Positions 44,287 to 54,541 of a stretch of DNA of 64,000 nt are shown here, one piece after another; positions within the stretch are counted from its first letter, which is position 1; each line of letters begins with the position of its first letter. Location: positions 686,950-750,949 of the forward strand of contig JAHQXD010000001.1 of NCBI GenBank assembly GCA_019449655.1, written 5' to 3'. Source of the DNA: Ferrigenium straubiae. Lineage in GTDB: Bacteria; Pseudomonadota; Gammaproteobacteria; Burkholderiales; Gallionellaceae. A program made the position numbers and the translations under genes. The notes under the pieces were generated by a model. The model worked only from the letters and a program-made list of their open reading frames with translations. It was not told the origin of the DNA and did no database searches.

Positions 44287-44351
44287 GTAGGAGCCCGGCT
44301 CGCCGGGCGATTTGCCCGGAAGCCTTATCGCGCAACAAGTTGCGCTCCTAC
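44287..44351. repeat. Second REP-like palindrome (GTAGGAGC...GCTCCTAC)
   Basis: Outer arms GTAGGAGC and GCTCCTAC enclose CCCGGC/GCCGGG and GCGCAAC/GTTGCGC hairpins. It is a different repeat family from its neighbour, placed between the convergent msrA and GH13 genes. Confidence 0.55.
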
Positions 44352-44374
44352 GTGGGGAGAGGGTGAGTGTCACA

Positions 44375-46798
44375 TCACTGCCTCGCGAGCACCACGAATC
44401 CGTTCGCGGGAATCTTCATGCTCAGGCGGCCATGCGAAGAATGGAGCGTGCCGCCGTCGTTGCCCAGGTTATGCCCACCGTAAAAGGCGGAGTCGCTGTT
44501 GAAAATCTCCTTCCACTCGCCATCGGGAATCGCCATCTCGTCCTTCGCGACGGTGTAGCCGTCGGCGAACGGCTGGTTATTGAGACTCGCAGCGACGATG
44601 ACTTCCTCGTCCCCGCTCCAGCGCTTGAAGGCGACGACCCGGTCGGAGTTCGATTCGTGCAGGATGTCGATGTTGTGGCTGTGCAGCGGGCGCATGCGGT
44701 GCCTGAGGGTGAGCAGGTCCTGGTAGAAGCGGAAGATCGCCTTGCCGCCGTTCATGCGCTCGCCGACGATGTCCTCGCGGCTTTGCAGGAAGTTGTCGTA
44801 GCGGAACGATTTCTGCGCGCCGACCTCCTCCCCCATGAAGAACATCGGCGTGCCGGCCGAGAGCATGGAGAGGCCGGAGGCCACGCGGGAGCGCGCCTCC
44901 GCCCAGGGACGCCGCGTCTCATCGAGGGTGGCCTCGCCGATCGCGGTCACCATGGTGCGTTCGGTGCCGCTGTCGTTGCCGGCCTCGTCGTGGGACTCGT
45001 GATACACGACCTGGTTGTAGCGGCTGCCGTAGAGCGCGCCGGCAAACCAGTCCATTTCGAGCGGCTCGTTGCCGCCGTATCCGGCCTGCTTGAGCAGGCG
45101 CGCCTTGCCACCCGCCGAGGCGGAGTCGCCGATCAGGTTGTGATAGAACTCGGCGCCCCATCGGGCGTTGAAGCCCAGGCCGCCCTGCGCCGGCAGCTTG
45201 GTCACGGCATTCCATCCTGTGTAGTCCTCGGCGATCATCATCACCGTGGGCCGCACCATGTGCAGGGTGCGGCTCAATTCGCGCAACAGCTTCTGCCCGA
45301 AGATGTTCGCGCTGCCGATGGTGCGCCCGTCCGCATGCAGGCGGTTGTCGCGGTGGATCGCCTGGGTCAGATCCACACGCAGGCCATCGACATGCATCTC
45401 CTCGACGAGGAAGGCGGCGCTGCTGATGAACTGCTGGCGCACGGTCTCTTCGCAGAAGCGCGGGGTGTAGCCCGAGGAGCCGTTGTCGAGATAGCCGCCC
45501 TCCGGTGACGCGTAATCGCCGGAGCGCCCTTCGTACCAGTAGTAGATGTTCTGCTCGGGAGCGGTCGAGTCGTACTGCCACTGGGCGCGCTCCGCCTTGA
45601 GGTCGTAGTGGTTGTAGACCACGTCCTGGGTCACCGCGATGCCGCGGCGGTGGCACTCGCGCACGAAGTGGCGGTACTTGTCACGCCCGCCGGCGCTGGC
45701 CTCGATGCACATGTGGTGCGTGTCGCCGTAGCCCCAGGCGACATTGCCCGAGAACTCCGCCATGGGCAGCAGCTCGACGGCGTTCACGCCAAGATCGACG
45801 AGGTGATCGAGGAAGGCCATCGCGTCGCCAAGGTCGCCCGGCCCCGGCTTGCCGAAGCCGAGCGAGCCGACATGCAGCTCGTAGATGGCAAGATCCTCGA
45901 CGAAGTTCGGCACCGGCAGGCCGGGCGTGAATTCCATCGACCAGAATTCGGTCGCAGGAATGAGATCCGGTTTTTTCCCGGCAGGCGTGGAGGCAAAATC
46001 GCGGCGCACCACGTCGGGATCGATGACCAGACTGCAGCTCACCGTGCCGTCCAGCATCTCCGCCGTACCGTCCCACTTGCCTGTTTTGGGATCGGCAGGG
46101 TCGATATGGCCCTTGCCGATCTGGCCGCGCGAAAAGATGTCGGTGCGGTAAACGGTCTGCCCCTGGGCGTTGAGGATGCGGTACATGTAAGGCAGGCCCT
46201 TGAAGGATTCAAAATCCCCCGGCGGGCTGCCCTCCCAGATGCCGTCTTCCGTGCGGGAAAGAACGGCAACGGGCCGCGACGGATCGATCCCGGTGCCGTC
46301 GTCGGCGATGTAGCCGCTGGCCGGCTTGCCGAAGACGACTTCCACTTTTTGCGCGTTGGGCGCCCAGACACCGAAACGCAGGCTGGGGGAAGCGCTTCCG
46401 GCTGCATAGTGTTTGTTGGCCCCGAGGCGACGGCCGTATGTCAGGTAGTAGCTTTCCATCTGGCGCGCCGCACCGCCGGAGAGCCGGAACTCGCGATGCC
46501 GGTCGGCGGAAGTTGTATCCTGCACCTCGGTCGGCATCCCCCAGAAGTTGGCGCCCTGCGGTCCGTCGAGCACCACGCCCCATTTGAACACCTTGTCCTG
46601 GTCGGCAAGATCGAGTGTGACGGAAGCCTTGAAAACGGGGCATCCGTCCTTGCCGATGCCTTCCTGCATCGCGGTTTCGGACCAGATGTCGGAATACCTG
46701 CCTTCGCTGTCCCAGCTGCCGCACAGGCGGGTGTTGCGGAACATTTTCCGCTTCAGGCCGGTGATGAACTGGAATTCCACTGTCTTTCTTGCCAGCAT
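44375..46798 (-). CDS. GH13-family alpha-glucan-active enzyme (branching-enzyme-like)
   Basis: An 807-residue GH13 protein. An N-terminal part of about 120 residues (VEFQFITGLKRKMFRNTRLC) looks like a starch-binding or beta-sandwich domain. A CBM48/isoamylase-N domain follows (SLRFGVWAPNAQKVEVVFGK), then the catalytic barrel with DVVYNHYD (region I), VDGLRVDLTQAIH (nucleophile Asp), MMIAEDYTGW (acid/base Glu) and VVYHESHDEAGND (HD). The motifs are nearest to 1,4-alpha-glucan branching enzymes and glycogen-debranching relatives, so glycogen metabolism is likely; exact specificity cannot be decided. No signal peptide. AAGGAGA precedes the ATG. No other glycogen gene is adjacent, and 46799-47031 upstream shows no gene. 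Confidence 0.75.
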   Translation of the reverse strand: MLARKTVEFQFITGLKRKMFRNTRLCGSWDSEGRYSDIWSETAMQEGIGKDGCPVFKASVTLDLADQDKVFKWGVVLDGPQGANFWGMPTEVQDTTSADRHREFRLSGGAARQMESYYLTYGRRLGANKHYAAGSASPSLRFGVWAPNAQKVEVVFGKPASGYIADDGTGIDPSRPVAVLSRTEDGIWEGSPPGDFESFKGLPYMYRILNAQGQTVYRTDIFSRGQIGKGHIDPADPKTGKWDGTAEMLDGTVSCSLVIDPDVVRRDFASTPAGKKPDLIPATEFWSMEFTPGLPVPNFVEDLAIYELHVGSLGFGKPGPGDLGDAMAFLDHLVDLGVNAVELLPMAEFSGNVAWGYGDTHHMCIEASAGGRDKYRHFVRECHRRGIAVTQDVVYNHYDLKAERAQWQYDSTAPEQNIYYWYEGRSGDYASPEGGYLDNGSSGYTPRFCEETVRQQFISSAAFLVEEMHVDGLRVDLTQAIHRDNRLHADGRTIGSANIFGQKLLRELSRTLHMVRPTVMMIAEDYTGWNAVTKLPAQGGLGFNARWGAEFYHNLIGDSASAGGKARLLKQAGYGGNEPLEMDWFAGALYGSRYNQVVYHESHDEAGNDSGTERTMVTAIGEATLDETRRPWAEARSRVASGLSMLSAGTPMFFMGEEVGAQKSFRYDNFLQSREDIVGERMNGGKAIFRFYQDLLTLRHRMRPLHSHNIDILHESNSDRVVAFKRWSGDEEVIVAASLNNQPFADGYTVAKDEMAIPDGEWKEIFNSDSAFYGGHNLGNDGGTLHSSHGRLSMKIPANGFVVLARQ

Positions 46799-47031
46799 GA
46801 TCGTCTCCTTCGGATGTATCGTGTGGTTGTCTAGGGACGTTGCGCACGTGAGGCGTGAAACTCATGAAAGCAGCCCATGCGAAGGGCTGGAAGCGCTTAA
46901 CGGAAAGTTTTATCGGATGCCGGAATGGCCTCTCCCGCAGGCCAATTAGATACCCGCATCTGCTGCAAGTTAATTAGGGTAACTAGGTAGAATCGCCGGG
47001 GAAAACGGGTAGAAGGCCTGGGGGAATGGCC

Positions 47032-47487
47032 TCAGCCGCGCGCCATGCCGACCGCCACCACGCAGATGGTCAGCAGCCCCAGCGCCAGGTTCAGCGCGAC
47101 CAGCCGGCGGATTCTGGCCAGGACCTCTCCCGCTTCCTTCCAGCGCTGCTTGGCGACATGCAGGCTGAACGGCACGTAGCAAGCGAAGAACATATAACCG
47201 AAGATCGCCATCATCGCCAGCCCCAGGGCCAGCATGATGTGGACGTGGCGCGCCGAGTGGCCGTAGCCGCCGTAGAGGTACATCAGGTAGAAGCCCGTGA
47301 CCAGGATCGCGCCGCTCGCGCCCCATACCCAGTTGAAGAAACGGCGGAACACCGCCTCCAGCAGCCTGAGGCGCTGCGGCTGATCGAGCACTTCCGCGGC
47401 GGCGGGGCGCAGCACCATATGCGCGAAGAACATGCCGCCCACCCAGATCAGGACGGCGAGCAAATGGATGAGCTTGAACAGGGTCAT
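47032..47487 (-). CDS. CopD-like integral membrane protein
   Basis: A 151-residue membrane protein with four hydrophobic segments: FKLIHLLAVLIWVGGMFFAH, then WVWGASGAILVTGFYLMYLY, IMLALGLAMMAIFGYMFFAC and LVALNLALGLLTICVVAVGM. The HLLAVLIWVGGMFF pattern resembles the CopD/DUF2269-like group of small inner-membrane proteins, some tied to copper handling or haem. The conserved histidines (H8, H23) fit a metal or haem ligand role. The start at 47487 is chosen by the family N-terminus. It is co-directional with rnhB upstream, 56 bp apart, but the link is probably incidental. Confidence 0.65.
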   Translation of the reverse strand: MTLFKLIHLLAVLIWVGGMFFAHMVLRPAAAEVLDQPQRLRLLEAVFRRFFNWVWGASGAILVTGFYLMYLYGGYGHSARHVHIMLALGLAMMAIFGYMFFACYVPFSLHVAKQRWKEAGEVLARIRRLVALNLALGLLTICVVAVGMARG

Positions 47488-47543
47488 CGATATCAGCCGA
47501 TTATTGGTTAAGCGGTACGATACCTCAAAAGCGTCCCGCCCTC

Positions 47544-48113
47544 CTACAGAAGCTCGCGCACCGGCCTGAAACTCTTGCGGTGCACCGCCGACACGCCGTG
47601 TTCGCGCAAGGCGGCGAGGTGCGCGGCGGTGGGGTAGCCCTTGTGCTCGGCGAAGCCGTAATGCGGATACTGCTCGTGCAGTCGCAGCATCAGTTCGTCG
47701 CGCGCGGTCTTCGCCAGGATGGACGCGGCGGAGATCGCCGCAACCTTGCCGTCGCCCTTGACGATGGCTTGGCTGAGAATGCCGGTCTGCGGGCAATACA
47801 GGCCATCCACCAGCACCTGCTGCGGCGCTACCTGCAGCGCCAGCACGGCGCGGCGCATCGCGAGCAGCGTGGCCTGCAGGATGTTGAGGCTGTCGATCTC
47901 CTCCACTTCGGCATAAGCCACCGCCCAAGCCAAGGCGCGTTCGCGGATGACGGGAGCGAGCAGATCGCGCTGCTTCTCGGAGAGTTTCTTGGAATCGGCC
48001 AGGCCCGCGATGGGGTTCGCGTCGTCGAGGATCACCGCCGCCGCGCTCACCGGCCCGGCCAGCGGGCCGCGCCCGGCTTCATCGACACCGCAGATGAGGA
48101 TCGCGCCGCTCAT
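47544..48113 (-). CDS. rnhB: Ribonuclease HII
   Basis: A 189-residue RNase HII that removes RNA from RNA-DNA hybrids and single ribonucleotides. [20 protein letters not shown] contains the catalytic Asp-Glu pair and the GRG motif, and [20 protein letters not shown] the later acidic region. It starts in an ATGA overlap with lpxB and closes the envelope gene block. Confidence 0.95.
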   Translation of the reverse strand: MSGAILICGVDEAGRGPLAGPVSAAAVILDDANPIAGLADSKKLSEKQRDLLAPVIRERALAWAVAYAEVEEIDSLNILQATLLAMRRAVLALQVAPQQVLVDGLYCPQTGILSQAIVKGDGKVAAISAASILAKTARDELMLRLHEQYPHYGFAEHKGYPTAAHLAALREHGVSAVHRKSFRPVRELL

Positions 48114-49261
48114 GCAGGAAGGTAAGGCAGGATGGCCGCCGCGGCCTTCTGCGCGGTGTTCTGGCGCAGCGTCTGGTGCAGCGCGCGGAACGTTTCTTCG
48201 AGCTGCACAACGGCATCCTTGTCGTTGACCAAGTTGAGCAGCGCCTGCGCGAGATTCTCCGGCGTGGCGTCTTCCTGGATCAGTTCCGGCACCACGAAGC
48301 GTTCACTCAGGATATTGGGCAGGCCGAAGTACGGCTGGTAGCGTTTGCGCTTGATCATCCACCAGGAGAATGCCGGCATCCGGTAGGTGATGACCATCGG
48401 CCGCTTGAGCAGCGCGCACTCCAGCGTGGCCGTGCCGGAGGCGACCAGCACGCCGTCGGCGACGATCATCGCATCCTGCGCGTGACCGAACAGCAGCGTC
48501 ATCGGCAGTTGCTGCGCATCGCAATCGTAGAGCGCCTGGTCGAAGATACCGCGCGTTTCGCGGCTGACCAGCGGCACGAGGAAGCGCGCATCGGGTACCT
48601 GCTGCAGGATCAGCTTGGCGGTCTCGATGTAGGTGCGCGCGAGATGCTTCACTTCGCTCTGGCGGCTGCCGGGCAGGAAAGCGAACACCCTGGCTTGCAG
48701 CGGAATGCGCATCGTTTCGCGCATTTCGGTGCGCCTGGGTTGATCCGGCAGCATGTCGGCCAGAGGATGCCCGACGTAATCGACTGGCACGCCGACCTCC
48801 CGGTAAATCTTCGGCTCATGCGGAAACAGCGCGAGCATGTGCGACACGGCACGCTTGATCTTGTGGACGCGCTCGCCGCGCCACGCCCAGATCGACGGGC
48901 TGACGTAGTGGATGGTGGGGATTCCTGCGTTCTTGAGCGTAAGCTCCAGGTCGAGGTTGAAATCCGGCGCATCCACCGCGATGAACAGGTCCGGACGGTT
49001 GGCCAGGAAATGATTTTTCAGCTTGCGGCGGATGCCGACGATCTCGAAGTAATGGCGCAACACTTCGACGTAGCCACGCACTGCGAGTTTTTCCATCGGG
49101 AACAGCACCTCCATTCCAGCGGATTGCATCTTCGGGCCGCCGATGCCGACAAATTGCACATCGGGGCGCGCTTCCTTCAGCGCCGCCATCAGGTGGCTGC
49201 CGAGCATGTCGCCAGAGGCCTCGCCCGCGACGATGCCGATTATGATTTTTTTCTGCTGCAT
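48110..49261 (-). CDS. lpxB: Lipid-A-disaccharide synthase
   Basis: A 383-residue glycosyltransferase (GT19) joining UDP-2,3-diacylglucosamine and lipid X. The N-terminus [20 protein letters not shown] and [32 protein letters not shown] residues are diagnostic. The start at 49261 has AAGGG 8 nt upstream; the longer frame to 49294 runs into the lpxA-lpxB gap. A peripheral membrane step of lipid A synthesis. Confidence 0.95.
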   Translation of the reverse strand: MQQKKIIIGIVAGEASGDMLGSHLMAALKEARPDVQFVGIGGPKMQSAGMEVLFPMEKLAVRGYVEVLRHYFEIVGIRRKLKNHFLANRPDLFIAVDAPDFNLDLELTLKNAGIPTIHYVSPSIWAWRGERVHKIKRAVSHMLALFPHEPKIYREVGVPVDYVGHPLADMLPDQPRRTEMRETMRIPLQARVFAFLPGSRQSEVKHLARTYIETAKLILQQVPDARFLVPLVSRETRGIFDQALYDCDAQQLPMTLLFGHAQDAMIVADGVLVASGTATLECALLKRPMVITYRMPAFSWWMIKRKRYQPYFGLPNILSERFVVPELIQEDATPENLAQALLNLVNDKDAVVQLEETFRALHQTLRQNTAQKAAAAILPYLPA

Positions 49262-49299
49262 GAAGAAACCCTTGATTGACCAGTTAGGGAGCAACCGGA

Positions 49300-50070
49300 T
49301 CAGCGCACGATGCCGCGCTCCGATTTGGCAATGAACTCCGCCAGCGGCTGCAACTCGGCGTGCTCCGCCGCTTGCGACTCGATCGCGGCCTTCGCCTCGG
49401 CCAGGCTCAGGCCGGACTTGTACAGCGCCTTGTAGGCACGCTTGATCGCCATGATGGACGCGCTGGAGAAACCGCGCCGCTTCAGTCCTTCGGCGTTGAT
49501 GCCGTGCGGCGCGCAGGGATTACCGGAAGCCAGCACGTAGGGAGGCACATCCTGCAGCAGGATCGTGCCCATGCCGGTGATGATGTGCGCGCCGATTTTG
49601 ACGAACTGGTGCACCACGGTGAAGCCGCCGAGGATCGCGTAATCACCGACCTCGACGTGTCCGGCCAGTTGCGCGTTATTGGCGAAAATGGTGTGGTTGC
49701 CGACCTGGCAGTCATGCGCCAGATGCACATAAGCCATGATCCAGTTGTGGTTGCCGACGCGCGTCACGCCGACGTCCTGCGCGGTGCCGAGATTGAAGGT
49801 GCAGAACTCGCGGATCGTGTTGTGGTCGCCGATTTCCAGGCGCGTCGGCTCATTGGCGTACTTCTTGTCCTGCGGAATTTCGCCCAGCGAGCAGAACTGG
49901 AAGATGTGATTGTGCTTGCCGATGCGCGTATGGCCGTTGATCACCACATGCGGGCCGATCACCGTGCCCGCACCGATCTCGACATGCTCGCCGATGATGG
50001 AATACGCGCCTACCTCGACGTCGTCGGCAAGTTTCGCGTTGGGGTGGACTATGGCGGTCTGGTGAATCAT
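49300..50070 (-). CDS. lpxA: UDP-N-acetylglucosamine acyltransferase
   Basis: A 256-residue left-handed beta-helix acyltransferase catalysing the first step of lipid A synthesis. The hexapeptide repeats start at once ([20 protein letters not shown]), and [20 protein letters not shown] includes the catalytic histidine region. It lies 38 bp upstream of lpxB and 22 bp after fabZ. GAGGT precedes the ATG. Confidence 0.95.
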   Translation of the reverse strand: MIHQTAIVHPNAKLADDVEVGAYSIIGEHVEIGAGTVIGPHVVINGHTRIGKHNHIFQFCSLGEIPQDKKYANEPTRLEIGDHNTIREFCTFNLGTAQDVGVTRVGNHNWIMAYVHLAHDCQVGNHTIFANNAQLAGHVEVGDYAILGGFTVVHQFVKIGAHIITGMGTILLQDVPPYVLASGNPCAPHGINAEGLKRRGFSSASIMAIKRAYKALYKSGLSLAEAKAAIESQAAEHAELQPLAEFIAKSERGIVR

Positions 50071-50092
50071 GAATACCTCTGAAAATACAAAA

Positions 50093-50569
50093 TCACGGCA
50101 CCGACTTCATGGTGCACATCAGTTCCGCCTCGGCGGCAAGCTGGCCGTCCACCTCGGCGGTAGCGGAAAACTTGAACACGCCGCGCATGCTGCGCGTCAG
50201 CGCCACCTTGATGATCAACTGGTCGCCGGGGCCGACCGGGCGCTTGAAGCGCGCGCCGTCGATGCCGGCGAAGTAGTACACCGACTTGTCGTCCGGCTTG
50301 CTGCCCATCGACTTGAACGACAGCAAGGCGGCGACCTGCGCCATCGCCTCGATGATCAGCACGCCGGGCATCACCGGATGGTGCGGATAATGGCCGGGGA
50401 AGAACGGCTCGTTGATGGTGACGTTCTTCAGCGCGACGATGTCCTTGCCAGGCTCGATCGACAGCACGCGATCCACCAGCAGGAAGGGATAGCGGTGCGG
50501 GAGATGTTCGAGGATGGCGTGGATGTCCATCGGGTGCCCGGCCAAAAGTTTTTCGGATTGTGTGCTCAT
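50093..50569 (-). CDS. fabZ: 3-hydroxyacyl-ACP dehydratase
   Basis: A 158-residue hot-dog-fold dehydratase. [20 protein letters not shown] and [20 protein letters not shown] carry the FabZ signature with the catalytic His (FPGHYP) and, in IEAMAQ, the active-site Glu. It serves fatty-acid elongation and balances supply with LpxA. AAAGGAAAG precedes the ATG. It lies between lpxD and lpxA as in most Gram-negative bacteria. Confidence 0.95.
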   Translation of the reverse strand: MSTQSEKLLAGHPMDIHAILEHLPHRYPFLLVDRVLSIEPGKDIVALKNVTINEPFFPGHYPHHPVMPGVLIIEAMAQVAALLSFKSMGSKPDDKSVYYFAGIDGARFKRPVGPGDQLIIKVALTRSMRGVFKFSATAEVDGQLAAEAELMCTMKSVP

Positions 50570-50582
50570 GAATCTTTCCTTT

Positions 50583-51635
50583 TTAATGATGCCCGTTTTG
50601 CTGTTTCAATTTCAGAGACTCAATCTCTTGTTCCAGTGCCTTGATGCGCTTCGCCAGATCGTCGAGGTGCCGCAGATGCACCGCATTCCTGCGCCAGTCA
50701 TCGGTCCTGGCAAATGGAAAAATGGCCGCGTAGGAACCGGCTTCGCGGATGGATTTCCCGACCAGCGTGTGCGCGGCGATCTCGACGTGGTCGGCCAGTT
50801 GCAAATGCCCCAGGATGCGCGCGCCGCCGCCGATCAGGCAATAGCGCCCGATTACCGCGCTGCCGGCGATTCCGGCACATCCGGCAATCGCTGTATGCGC
50901 GCCGATGCGCACGTTGTGCGCGACCTGGATCTGGTTGTCCAGCTTCACGCCGTCCTCGATCACCGTATCATCCAGCGCGCCGCGGTCTATGGTGGTGTTC
51001 GCGCCGATCTCAACATTGTTGCCGATCACCACGCGGCCGATCTGCGGAATCTTGATCCAGCGGCCTTCGTCCATCGCGATGCCGAAACCGTCCGAGCCGA
51101 TCACCGCGCCGGAGTGCGCGATCAGGTTATCGCCGATCACGCAGTCGTGGTAGACCACCACGCCCGGATACAGCCGGGCATGGCTGCCGATGACAGTATT
51201 CACGCCAATACAGCAGCCCTCGCCGATTATCGAATGCGCGCCTATCGTCGCACCCGCGCCGATCACCGCCATCGCGGCGATGCTGGCCGTCGGGTCGATC
51301 TGCGCGCTCTCACCGACGACCGCATCGGGATGCACGCCAGGCCTGGCTTCAGGCAAAGGATTGAGCAAGGCCGAGACCTTGGCGAAATAGGCGTAGGGAT
51401 TATCCGAAACGATGCGCGGTAGGCTGGTCGCCTCCGCATCCGCCTCGCCGAGGATTACCGCGCCGGCCTTGGTGCCGGCAAGCTGCATGCGGTATTTGCT
51501 GTTGGTGAGAAAGCTGATCTGGTCAGGCCGCGCCCTCTCCAGCGTGGCAATCTGGGAAATGCGCACATCGCCCCCCCCCAGCACGCGCCCGCCGAGTTGC
51601 GCCGCAATATCGGCCAACCGATAGGAAATAGCCAT
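50583..51635 (-). CDS. lpxD: UDP-3-O-acylglucosamine N-acyltransferase
   Basis: A 350-residue LpxD for the third step of lipid A synthesis. An N-terminal uridine-binding domain ([20 protein letters not shown]) is followed by hexapeptide repeats with the catalytic His region [20 protein letters not shown], and a C-terminal helix ([20 protein letters not shown]). Downstream of skp by 11 bp. Confidence 0.95.
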   Translation of the reverse strand: MAISYRLADIAAQLGGRVLGGGDVRISQIATLERARPDQISFLTNSKYRMQLAGTKAGAVILGEADAEATSLPRIVSDNPYAYFAKVSALLNPLPEARPGVHPDAVVGESAQIDPTASIAAMAVIGAGATIGAHSIIGEGCCIGVNTVIGSHARLYPGVVVYHDCVIGDNLIAHSGAVIGSDGFGIAMDEGRWIKIPQIGRVVIGNNVEIGANTTIDRGALDDTVIEDGVKLDNQIQVAHNVRIGAHTAIAGCAGIAGSAVIGRYCLIGGGARILGHLQLADHVEIAAHTLVGKSIREAGSYAAIFPFARTDDWRRNAVHLRHLDDLAKRIKALEQEIESLKLKQQNGHH

Positions 51636-51646
51636 CCGCCCGCCGC

Positions 51647-52171
51647 TTACTTACTTTCCTTGCCGCCGTCTGCCTTCTCGACGGCGAGATGCTTGATTAC
51701 CTTGTCGGTGATGTCTATTCTGGGGTTGCGATATACCGCTTCCTGCAGGACCAGGTCGAAATTTTCTGCCTCGGCAATCGCCTGAATCGCCTTGTTGGCC
51801 TGCTCCAGCACGACGGCCAATTCTTCGTTCTTGCGCAGGTTCAGATCCTCGCGGAATTCGCGCTGCATGCGCTGCAGGTTCACGTTCATGGCGGTCAATT
51901 CGCGCTCCTTGTTGCGGTGATCGGCATCCGTGAGCTTGCCGCCATCCTTCTCCAGCAGGGCTTGCAGTTCCTTCGCCTGTTTCATCAGCTTCTTGATTTC
52001 CTGGTCGCGCCCCGAAAATTCCTTCTCAATCTTTTTTTCCGCCTTCACCGCCGGCGCGGATTCGCGCAACACGCGCTCGGTATCCACGACACCCACCCTG
52101 AAATCAGCGGCCTGCGCTGCTCCCACACCCAGCAATACCGCCAGCATGCAAGCTTTCATCATCATCTTCAT
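51647..52171 (-). CDS. skp: OmpH/Skp-like periplasmic chaperone
   Basis: A 174-residue secreted protein with a signal peptide (MKMMMKACMLAVLLGVGAAQ, cleaved after AQA). A charged, helical body (VKAEKKIEKEFSGRDQEIKK, then LMKQAKELQALLEKDGGKL) forms the arms of the trimeric Skp chaperone that escorts outer-membrane proteins to BamA. AAGGAGTG precedes the ATG. The gene follows bamA, the common order. Confidence 0.92.
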   Translation of the reverse strand: MKMMMKACMLAVLLGVGAAQAADFRVGVVDTERVLRESAPAVKAEKKIEKEFSGRDQEIKKLMKQAKELQALLEKDGGKLTDADHRNKERELTAMNVNLQRMQREFREDLNLRKNEELAVVLEQANKAIQAIAEAENFDLVLQEAVYRNPRIDITDKVIKHLAVEKADGGKESK

Positions 52172-52264
52172 CGCTCACTCCTTATGCATCATAATCAGCG
52201 GTTTCATCATAAGCAGAGGCTTACCAGCGTTCTTTACCGGCTTAGCCAATACTTAGTAGTTCTA

Positions 52265-54538
52265 TCAGAACATCGAGCCCAGGTTAAACTGGAACTTCTG
52301 CAATTTATCCTCCGGCTGCTTGTTGAGCGGCACAGCATAACTGAATTTGATCGGCCCTACCGGAGACAGCCAGGTAAATGCCGCCCCAGTAGAATAGCGC
52401 ATTCCGGCGCTGCCTGGCAGGTCACCGGGGCCATAGACTGCACCCGCATCGACAAATCCGCTCAGACGCACCGATTTTTCCTTGACTCCCGGAATCGGCA
52501 TCAACAACTCCGCATTGCCGACCACGCGCTTCGTGCCGCCCAACGATTGATTGTTGAAATCGCGCGGCCCGAGCGAGTAGGAATCATATCCACGCACCGA
52601 TCCGGTACCGCCGGCATAAAAATTCTTGAAGAAGGGCATCGGTTTGCCACCGTAGCCTCCCGCGATGCCCGCTTCGCCGTTCAGCAGCAGCGTAATATCG
52701 CTGCTCACCGGAAAATACTTTTGATGCTGGTAATTCAGCTTGTAGTAGCGCATATCGAATACCGGCAGGGCAATTTCCGCGAAAGCATGCTGCACAGTGC
52801 CTTCGGTAGTATAGATCGCGCTATCGCGACTGTCGCGCCCCCATCCTATCGTGCCGATGAGGTTGGTATTCGATGAGCCAAAATCAGTCACATATTTTGC
52901 AAGCCTAGCCGTACTCAACGTAGTCAGGGAGAGATTTGTTTGCTCAATAGCCAGACCATAACTGATCGACTCATCCTCGCCTATCGGCACACCGAAGCGC
53001 ACCCCGCCACCGAGGGTGCGCGAAGAATATTCGCTGACTGCCGTGCTGCTCGAATCGGTAGTGCGCCTGTATACATCGAAGCCGCGGCTCACGCCGTCGT
53101 CAGTGAAATAGGGATTGGTGTACGAGAGCGAATAAACCTGGTTGACCTTGCTGGTGTTGATTTGCGTCGAGATATGGTTGCCGCTGCCGAACAGGTTGGC
53201 CTGCGTCACACCGGCTGACAGCGTTACACCTTCGCCATTCGAGTAACCCGCCCCCACCGAAAAGTTGCCCGTGGATTTCTCCTTCACCGAAACATCCACA
53301 TCCATCTGGTCGTTGGTGCCCTGCACCGGAGGGGTCTCCACGTTGACCTCCTCGAAGAAGTTCAGCTTGTCCACGCGCTGTTTGGACTTCTTGATCTTCT
53401 CCATGTCGAACCACGCACCTTCGACCTGGCGGAATTCGCGGCGGAGTACCTCATCGCGCGTCTTGTCATTGCCGGCGATATTGATGCGGCGTATGTACAC
53501 GCGCTGCCCGGGATCGATCGCGAAAGTGAACGCCACCTGGTGCTTTTCCTTGTCCAGTTCAGGCACCGCATTCACGTTGGCGAAGGCATAGCCATCCTGC
53601 CCCAGCCGTTCGCTGATCTTCTTGCTGGTTTCAGTCAATGCCTTGCGCGAAAAGGTATCGCCCGTTTTTACCTGAACAAGTTTTTCAACTTCCTCCTTTG
53701 CGATCAGAGTATTGCCGGCTATTCCCGTCCTGGAGACGGTGTATTTTTCGCCTTCGGTGATGTTGATGGTGATGTAGATGTCCTTCTTGTCCGGCGTGAT
53801 CGAAACCTGCGTGGAGTCAATGCTGAACTCCAGATAGCCATTATCCATATAGAACGAGCGGATGGCTTCCATGTCGGCCGATAGTTTCTGTTTGGAATAC
53901 TGGTCTCTGTTGTTGAACCAGCTCAGCCAGTCCGGCGTGCTGAGCTTCATTAAATCCAGCAAATCCTCTTCCTGGTAGGCACGGTTCCCGACCAGGTTGA
54001 TCTGCCTGATCTTGGAGACTTCCCCTTCCACCACGTTGAACACGATGCCGACGCGGTTGCGCTCCAGATCGGTGACGGTCGTCGACACGCTCACGCCGTA
54101 TTTGCCGCGCGCCACATACTGGCGCTTCAACTCCTGGACCGCCTTGTCCAGTGCGCCCTTGTCGAAAATGCGCGCCTCGGCCAGCCCGGCATATTTCATG
54201 TTGTCCTTGAGCTGGTCCTTGGGAAAGTCCTTAATGCCGTTGAGTTCGATGCTGGCAATCGAGGGGCGCTCGCGCACCAGCACGATCAACACGCCCTGCT
54301 CGACTTCCAGGCGCACATCCTTGAAGAAGCCGGTGGCATACAGCGCGCGGATCGCCGCGGCGGCCTGCTGGTCGTCCATGGTATCGCCGACCTTGACCGG
54401 CAGGTAGCTGAACACCGTGCCGGCTTCGGTACGCTGTACACCCTCGACGCGGATATCCTTGACTGTGAACGGTTCGATTGCCCAAGCGGAGGACATGCAG
54501 AGCAGGGAAATCAACCCTGCCAGTTTTCTTAATTTCAT
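52265..54538 (-). CDS. bamA: Outer-membrane protein assembly factor BamA
   Basis: A 757-residue Omp85 protein. The signal peptide (MKLRKLAGLISLLCMSSAWA) is followed by five POTRA domains (FTVKDIRVEGVQRTEAGTVF begins the first) over about residues 20-420, then a 16-stranded barrel ending in FQFNLGSMF with the terminal phenylalanine that marks outer-membrane proteins. VRGYDSYSLGPRDF is the conserved VRGF/Y-type loop. It inserts beta-barrel proteins in the outer membrane. Confidence 0.96.
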   Translation of the reverse strand: MKLRKLAGLISLLCMSSAWAIEPFTVKDIRVEGVQRTEAGTVFSYLPVKVGDTMDDQQAAAAIRALYATGFFKDVRLEVEQGVLIVLVRERPSIASIELNGIKDFPKDQLKDNMKYAGLAEARIFDKGALDKAVQELKRQYVARGKYGVSVSTTVTDLERNRVGIVFNVVEGEVSKIRQINLVGNRAYQEEDLLDLMKLSTPDWLSWFNNRDQYSKQKLSADMEAIRSFYMDNGYLEFSIDSTQVSITPDKKDIYITINITEGEKYTVSRTGIAGNTLIAKEEVEKLVQVKTGDTFSRKALTETSKKISERLGQDGYAFANVNAVPELDKEKHQVAFTFAIDPGQRVYIRRINIAGNDKTRDEVLRREFRQVEGAWFDMEKIKKSKQRVDKLNFFEEVNVETPPVQGTNDQMDVDVSVKEKSTGNFSVGAGYSNGEGVTLSAGVTQANLFGSGNHISTQINTSKVNQVYSLSYTNPYFTDDGVSRGFDVYRRTTDSSSTAVSEYSSRTLGGGVRFGVPIGEDESISYGLAIEQTNLSLTTLSTARLAKYVTDFGSSNTNLIGTIGWGRDSRDSAIYTTEGTVQHAFAEIALPVFDMRYYKLNYQHQKYFPVSSDITLLLNGEAGIAGGYGGKPMPFFKNFYAGGTGSVRGYDSYSLGPRDFNNQSLGGTKRVVGNAELLMPIPGVKEKSVRLSGFVDAGAVYGPGDLPGSAGMRYSTGAAFTWLSPVGPIKFSYAVPLNKQPEDKLQKFQFNLGSMF

Positions 54539-54541
54539 TTT

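Noticed and set aside
46799..47031. Gene between the GH13 and CopD-like genes
   Set aside because: No open frame with a ribosome site or recognisable product; treated as intergenic.
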